Part shown: in pieces, positions 58,052 to 64,000 of the stretch | Layout of the letters: every line of letters begins with the position of its first letter | Numbering within the stretch: the stretch's first letter is position 1 | Assembly (NCBI GenBank): GCA_949317995.1 | Contig: OX439036.1 | Span: 20,310,854-20,374,853, forward strand | Direction of reading: 5' to 3' | Source of the DNA: Acholoe squamosa | Lineage: Eukaryota; Annelida; Polychaeta; Phyllodocida; Polynoidae | DNA length: 64,000 bases | Position numbers and translations under genes: made by a program | Notes under the pieces: generated by a model | Seen by the model: the letters and a program-made list of their open reading frames with translations, nothing else | Told to the model about the DNA's origin: nothing | The model's database searches: none

Positions 58052-58821
58052 CACTGCAAAAATGGTGTTTAGATCCTAAACACAATTCTAAACATATTCT
58101 TGCAACGTTTTTGTAATCACATTAATTTCCTAAACATGTTTGGCCAGACAATGTGCTTAGCTCAAGTGTTTAGAGATGTAGGTGTTTAGGTTAAGACTTT
58201 GTGTTTAGATATCTAGGAATTTTTGTGTTTAGGTGTTTATGAATTTTTGTGTTTAGATGTTTAAATGATTTGATGGAGAGTTAAGGTTTGCAGACATGAA
58301 TGCATTAAAAAAAAAGAGATATATTTTATTTGTTTTCTCATTTACTGGGAAGGTATTTACTTGTCAAAGTCTCCAAAGATGTCAGCCACAGCTATACATG
58401 TACATGTATTACACACTGCATCAGAATGAGAGACTTGAGAAAGTACAACAGCTTGGCAGGAAGAACATTGCCTTATCTATTCCAGAATAACATCAAATGG
58501 GTGTCAGTCATGGAGCTTATTGATTATTTTATGCTATTATAACTTTGTGCAGATAACACATTCAAAGGTAGAGCTGCTACCTGGTGTGGATTCAACATCC
58601 AAGTATCTAAACATATTGATGTTTAAATCTAAACACCTATTATTCAACTGTTTCAACTCTAAACATCTAAACATGTTTAGCATAAATGTTTATGTAGTTA
58701 GAATAAAAGTGTTCATTTCCTAAATGTCTAGTTGATGAGACACCTAACTAACCTATATGTTTAGGTTTTAAACATGTTTAGACCTAAACATGTTTAAAAT
58801 CTAAACACCATTTTTGCAGTG
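58052..58821. mobile_element. 770-bp MITE, CACTGCAAAAATGGTGTTTA ends, TA target
   Basis: Perfect 20-bp inverted ends flanked by TA (58050-58051 and 58822-58823). Interior full of GTGTTTA and AAACAT words. Frames of 60-70 codons inside are not taken as genes. Confidence 0.9.
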
Positions 58822-58823
58822 TA

Positions 58824-59990
58824 ATCCTCTGAAATACATATCAGACCACACTATATTAGCTTTTATACCAGCTTTAATTTTATTTGATTACAGCAATTGA
58901 CAGTTACAGATACAACAAACTATGTTCCCAGACGCAAGACGAGCTGCTCTGTGATCTCTGCTTTAAGGGGCCTTTTTATAGCATTAAACAAGTGAAAATT
59001 AGTTTACATGGAATCAAGTCCCAAAGACTCTTCTAACTTTGCACAGGGTCTGACAAAAATTAGGGACCTGTTCTTAAAGAGGCATTGTGAAGGGAGCCTG
59101 CGATCTAAGATGCAAAAATATATCAGGAGGGCATTTGGCAATGATAATAATTGATATTATTGAGAAATGTCCTCCAGGTTCATATATAGCTGTCATCATA
59201 GTCCAAAACTAGCAGATTACATTAGTACTACATTGATGCATACCATGTTTGTATGCATGCAATTTGCTGAAAAATTGACAAAGTGCACCAAATAGCCTTG
59301 TTGTCCATAAAAGGTTAACATTTGAACTCTGTTCACGGGAGTCTACTGGAGGAGTAAAGATCTCTTTGTATCCATCAATTATCCTCACTCTCTGTGGAGA
59401 CTTTGTGGAGAAATGCAGCACCGTTTTTCCTAGTCGCTGGAGCAAGAATATAAAAGAAGGTTATGAACAAAGGTTTTCAGAATGCAAGATTGGCTTTTTG
59501 ATGATCATAACTTTTATTGATCAGATCTAACCTTCAACAAACGCAAATAAAAGAAATGCTGTATTTGATCTTCCATGGCAGCAAATATTACAAAAGCCAC
59601 GATACCTGAATTCTTTAAATTGAAACCTTGTAGACACACCTAATAACCCTTTCGTGCCCAGAATTATTTTGAGAAGGCTGATTTATTCAACAAACTTGAC
59701 ATAGCAGAGACTATTACCTATATCATGACCATATTAAAGTACTGATTCAAATGGTAACAAAGAGGGCAGTGAATTAGCTTTTGGAAAATGTAATATGAAG
59801 CATAGGTTAGAGTGTTATATGAGTCAGTAGGGAATAATGACAACACAAGATGAAAGTTGAAATGGGCTGATTTGGATGAAGATGCCTAGAAAATCTTCTC
59901 TTTTTAGATTTTTGTGGGGAATAGATTATCTTCAATTCATAAAGCATTATTTTGACATTTCAAAGAAAGCTATATAAATGGAAATTGAAA
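58824..59990. other. no gene seen
   Basis: The 78-codon minus frame at 59209-59445 has no motif. Nothing else recognised. Confidence 0.4.
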
Positions 59991-59991
59991 A

Positions 59992-60061
<70 letters not shown>
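59992..60061. repeat. (TA)n microsatellite
   Basis: Alternating TA for about 70 bases. Confidence 0.95.
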
Positions 60062-60062
<1 letters not shown>

Positions 60063-60399
60063 GATTGGATTCCTATGAGAAAATCGCGGGAAAAATATTT
60101 TATTCATATTTTTGGTATTTTTGCCATAATTTTTTTTTAAATTCCTTCAGGAACCCAGAACCGAAAACAGAGCTCAAAAGTTCCCTATAGAACCGATTTT
60201 ATAATTAAAACATCACATTCCTTTGGTTATTTTTCCACAAAACTGTATTTTTTGCATTATTAGTGTTTATGATAGGATAATAGAACATTTAGAGCTTATT
60301 TTTCCATTTTTCAGTTGTACACACCAACTGATGTTTGACAAGCAAATACAGCAAAACTACCAGGGATATTTTAGAGGTTAAATAAGGGTTATTGATGCA

Positions 60400-60480
60400 C
60401 GAGTTGGTTTTAGTCACAGATACAATGAATGAGGGCATTATACGCCCAAATTCATTCTATCTAGTGACTGAAACTAACGA
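60400..60480. repeat. foldback hairpin with GGGC/GCCC centre
   Basis: Arms of about 35 bp pair at roughly 80% around GGGCATTATACGCCC (60433-60447). GCACGAGTTGGTT at its left edge also occurs, inverted, beside the copy 2 hairpin at about 27536-27548. Confidence 0.65.
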
Positions 60481-60489
60481 GTTCAACTT

Positions 60490-62860
60490 CGCATCTATCA
60501 TTACAACAAGGTACTTATAATTTGGCACTCTGTCTGTATCTAGATAAGCACTCTATATCTAGGTTGGATGGAATGTTTTGTTTTTGATGGGTTGGGTCTG
60601 ATCAGTTGCTGAGCATCTGATGCTCAAACAATTTGCCCAATAATAAAAAATATGTAATATGCTCCTTAGACAACTTATAAGCAGTTAGTCAAAAAGGATA
60701 GACGGTGCACATTCTCATGTGTTATCCTCTCTGCATATTATTGAGAGTTAGCTATCTACCCAAGGTGCATACTATAAGGGGGACCCTTTCAATCAATTCA
60801 TATGAATAAAAATCCCCTGTCCTGAAAGGGGTCAGATTTCCCCGATAAATGAAGCAACGGACAGCCCTTAACCCTTGACTTGTCTTGCCAATGTTCCAGC
60901 AGCACCAGAATTGATAACTTTATACCTGTTAATGGATGCAGATATTAACAAGAACCTATATGTTCTAAAGAGGATATCAAATAGTTGTTACCAAACCGAA
61001 GGATAGGTGACACATTTCTATATAAACATCTCCAATGACACTAAAGAGCAGTACTTTATCGAGTAACATTAGCAAGGAAGCATGCTGTTCAAGACTTTGT
61101 TTATGCATCTGTGTAGAGACACTTCTTACTTATAAGTAAACAGGTTTAAAAGGTTTAACAGGTTTAAAAGGTCACCTTTTTCTTCTGTATCAGTCACGTA
61201 AAGAAATAGGCAGGGCCCTTGGCAGTACCTCCAGATGGACCTTGGCAGTACCTCCAAATTGACCTTGCTCACCATGCTTGAGAGACTAATCTGATTGGCA
61301 TGCTCAACTCTCCCAAAAGCCATGCTTGACATCTCACACTAGAGATGGTTCTCCCATGGGACGGTAGGGTTCAGGGACACAGTGATGCCCCATCTTTAGG
61401 TGCTAGATGTCATATTTATGCATGGGGGCATGTGAAGGTGGTAGTTGGGCAATTGGAATAGGAGTCAAGGGAATGTCAATGGATTTGTGGGATTAAATGG
61501 GAGCAGGCATGATAGCTCAAACATGGTGAGGCTGGCCTGGGTTAAAGAGCATGTATATGTGTAGCCATATGATTTGAACCTGCTCCTCATCTACGATTCC
61601 ATGGCATCATCTTTCATGGACTAAATACTACTTGTAGGCATCTCACCAATGTTCCAATATTGAGTCTTATATGGATGTTTATTCTGTTAATTGCATTGGG
61701 AAAATTGCCATGTTGGTTTTCCCAGTGGTCATATACCTTCCATTTACAATTTTAATTCTTTTCCTGCATGCACAGAGGTGCATACATAGTTACAAGGCCT
61801 GTCAGCCTGATCATCTATAATGTGTACATCAATTGTCGAAGTTTCATGTGACAAAGTCTGATGACTCCCAACAAATGTGGTTCCCTATCCCGATATGTAC
61901 ACAAAGGGTACAAAACAAAAAAAATCAATTTCATGTACATCAATTCTAAACTATGTCTAAAGGATAAATAAAGATTTTCATAATAATTCTTTGACCACAT
62001 TTTCCCCACACATAATTTGATGTTCCTTCACAGTATTGGGATGTTAGGAAAGCTTCGATGTCAAAACCATTCACCATTATCTCTGAATGTAACACTGTTA
62101 TCAAAACTATTTCCGTTCTTGTTTTTTTCTGGATGTGAAACCTCTTAAAGGTGATGGTTTGAATTGAATGGTTGATATAATCTGCTGGTAACGGATATGC
62201 CACATACAAAATATAATGATTTTTCCTATAGTTCTTTCCCCATAATCTTACTGCTTTTGATAGGGATTGTTGTCAGGATCAGAACAGTTTGTTTAGGTTG
62301 CCGCAGGGTAACTAGTTTTAGCCTTTCATGAGTATTCCCCTTGCCTACCTTTCAGCCATTGCCCTGAATTAGTTATGGAGGAGAATTTACTAAAATATGA
62401 TCAAGATGGCACTACACACGCCAATGCACCAACGAAGTGTATATAACCTGCATATCCATAATAACAATCCAATTTGTTTGTGACGTTTATGATAATTGTC
62501 TGTGTCTCTGACACAAGATTCCTATTATTCCATGCCTATGAAATTCAGTAACTTCGCCATCTTTATTATTGTAAGTAGGTTCTGGAGATGCCGGGTCATG
62601 CTGCATGACAGGTGTGTGCAGGTCTAGCTATAGGCCTTTTATTGTGTTTGAGACATGAAGTACCCCTATTTAGTTCTATTTACATGCTAATGAAACATTT
62701 GTGTTAACTCAGTATGCATACATGTATATTTACATTAAAAGGCCTACAATGGCTCAGTTCATGTAAGGTCTTGTGCACACATCCTTTAAGTCAACTTTCA
62801 TACTTAATATTGTTTTTATCAAATACATTTTTGAATATCAGCACTTTTCTTGGACACCAA
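60490..62860. other. no gene seen; small tandem duplications
   Basis: AGGTTTAA/AAGG words repeat at 61141-61170, and TTGGCAGTACCTCCA is doubled at 61219-61255. The 60-95 codon frames have no motif. Confidence 0.4.
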
Positions 62861-62869
62861 TTACTATTG

Positions 62870-63606
62870 CGCGGTCGGGTGATTATTTCCAGCAAACGTC
62901 ACCTCGTCCTTGATTATCCATGCATTAATGCGTTTATCGCACTTATTCATCCATTATGTATTAATTTCTTACCTTATAACCCAACAATTAATCCATGAGA
63001 AGACATTTTGTAAGTGCATGCGATCCGCTCGATTTGTCAAGCCGTCGTGGCCATGTTGTCACTCTGCCCGACATACCTCCACCTTTACACACATTTTTTG
63101 GGTATAATCCAAGCATGTCAAGTCCTGTACTTCTAGCACCTCCAAATATATGATCTCTAGTTGGTGTTCGCCTACATATTGTATCCATTTACTTGGAAAT
63201 AAATAAGAATCCTTTGATTTTCCATAGCGATCCAACGCACACGGCCCGGTACACGGCCATTTCCGGAGTTGCCCAGATGTACCTGACCTACTTTCGGCTG
63301 AACCACTTCCAGCAAGGATGTCAGCTGGGTCACTAGCGTATCGCTATGGAAAATCAATGGATTCTTATTTATTTCGAACAAAATGGCAAATTTAGGTATG
63401 GCATGTTCATATAGGATATCTAATGATGTTTCCCTGTTAATAACTCCACCAGGTTCCATGGATTCTAGGCTAACGAGGTGTGTAAACTTCAGGTATGTCG
63501 GACAACTTTTTCAAATCCTTGATGTACATGGATTTCTAGCACTGGTCGGCTCGCCTCCTGCCCCAGCGGCTGGGGATCAATTCCCTGTTGAACCTAAACA
63601 GTTTTA
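62870..63606 (+). mobile_element. HT family copy 4
   Basis: Same orientation as copy 1. The left part matches copy 2 inverted (TTCTTACCTTATAAC, GACATTTTGTAAGTGCA). The AGAATCCTTTGATTTTCC arm (63206) pairs with its inverted partner at about 63340-63362 (GGAAAATCAATGGATTC). The core between is unlike those of the other copies. A tRNA-like unit with box B GGATCAATTCC at 63574-63584 closes it. Box A is decayed, and no clear terminal hairpin was found. Confidence 0.6.
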
Positions 63607-64000
63607 ACTGGAAAATGTATGGCGAGGGTGACTTCGTATCCTTCTCCAATTTATTAACACGTCCAGGTTCTAACCAAGATCGTCTTAGAAAAAAAAGGAT
63701 TCTGAGAGTGCGGTTAAACCCTGATAACGGCATGGGGTTATGACCAAAAAGGCACTGTAGAATCGTGAGATAAATATTAGTAGCATCTAAGTTATAAAGG
63801 CAACCGTTAGTGCGACAATTTGTTTGAAGTTGAAAATGTATACAGGAAAGAAATTGACAATGGTGTCTTTAACTTTTACACAACTATATGACAATGTCCA
63901 GTCACCCATAAGTGGGTCAGATACTAATAGCACTGATCAGACATTTCTCCCTCAGCATTAAATTATGATACAGCCCCTCCACGAGGGTGAGATCTCTCTT
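63607..64000. other. no gene seen
   Basis: Nothing recognised to the window end. Confidence 0.4.

Noticed and set aside
1-64000. CRISPR arrays, rRNA genes, bacterial operons
   Set aside because: No regularly spaced repeats with unique spacers, no rRNA-like conserved stretches, and no operon-like packing of genes.

Overview
The window looks like non-genic, transposon-rich DNA of a metazoan, probably a marine invertebrate. The signs are AT-rich sequence, many (TA)n and triplet microsatellites, broken LINE, gypsy-type and DIRS-like retrotransposons, and many short inverted-repeat elements (MITEs). I could not place it to species, and no intact host gene was recognised. Most long open frames are pieces of mobile elements or low-complexity sequence.

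Layout. 1-4.9 kb: a dispersed motif cluster, a hairpin-rich element with an outward-facing tRNA-like unit (family 'HT', copy 1), and one unassigned reading frame. 4.97-5.63 kb: a solo LTR with a 4-bp target duplication. 6.2 kb: a hammerhead-like core. 7.0-9.7 kb: a minus-strand LINE split by a MITE. 10-15 kb: mostly featureless. 16.1-17.9 kb: a pyrimidine microsatellite beside a broken DIRS/Ngaro-like gag with an upstream TATA promoter. 19.8-22.2 kb: a plus-strand LINE split by two MITEs. 23.4-27.9 kb: blocks repeated at 39.6-42.0 kb, with HT copy 2 between them. 27.9-38.2 kb: a minus-strand Ty3/gypsy-like retrotransposon that keeps its 3' LTR, gag, protease and integrase but has lost the 5' LTR and the reverse transcriptase. 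It carries a long extra 3' reading frame. 38.2-46.2 kb: dispersed repeats, MITEs and HT copy 3, which ends in triplet repeats. 46.5-50.4 kb: an unassigned block with a PC4-like small ORF and a cluster of perfect hairpins. 50.5-51.3 kb: a promoter-like duplication and a 106-bp tandem array of octamer, E-box, CCAAT and GC-box motifs. 51.3-64 kb: more repeats, a nested pair of inverted-repeat elements, and HT copy 4 at the right edge.

The main new-looking items are: (1) the HT family, whose conserved arms enclose variable cores and whose terminal hairpin keeps its 17-nt loop (with a compensatory change) while the stems diverge; (2) the extra 3' frame of the gypsy element, with C2H2-like fingers and no visible envelope features; (3) the octamer/E-box array; and (4) the PC4-like ORF next to a hairpin cluster. 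All were found by reading the sequence; none was checked against a database.
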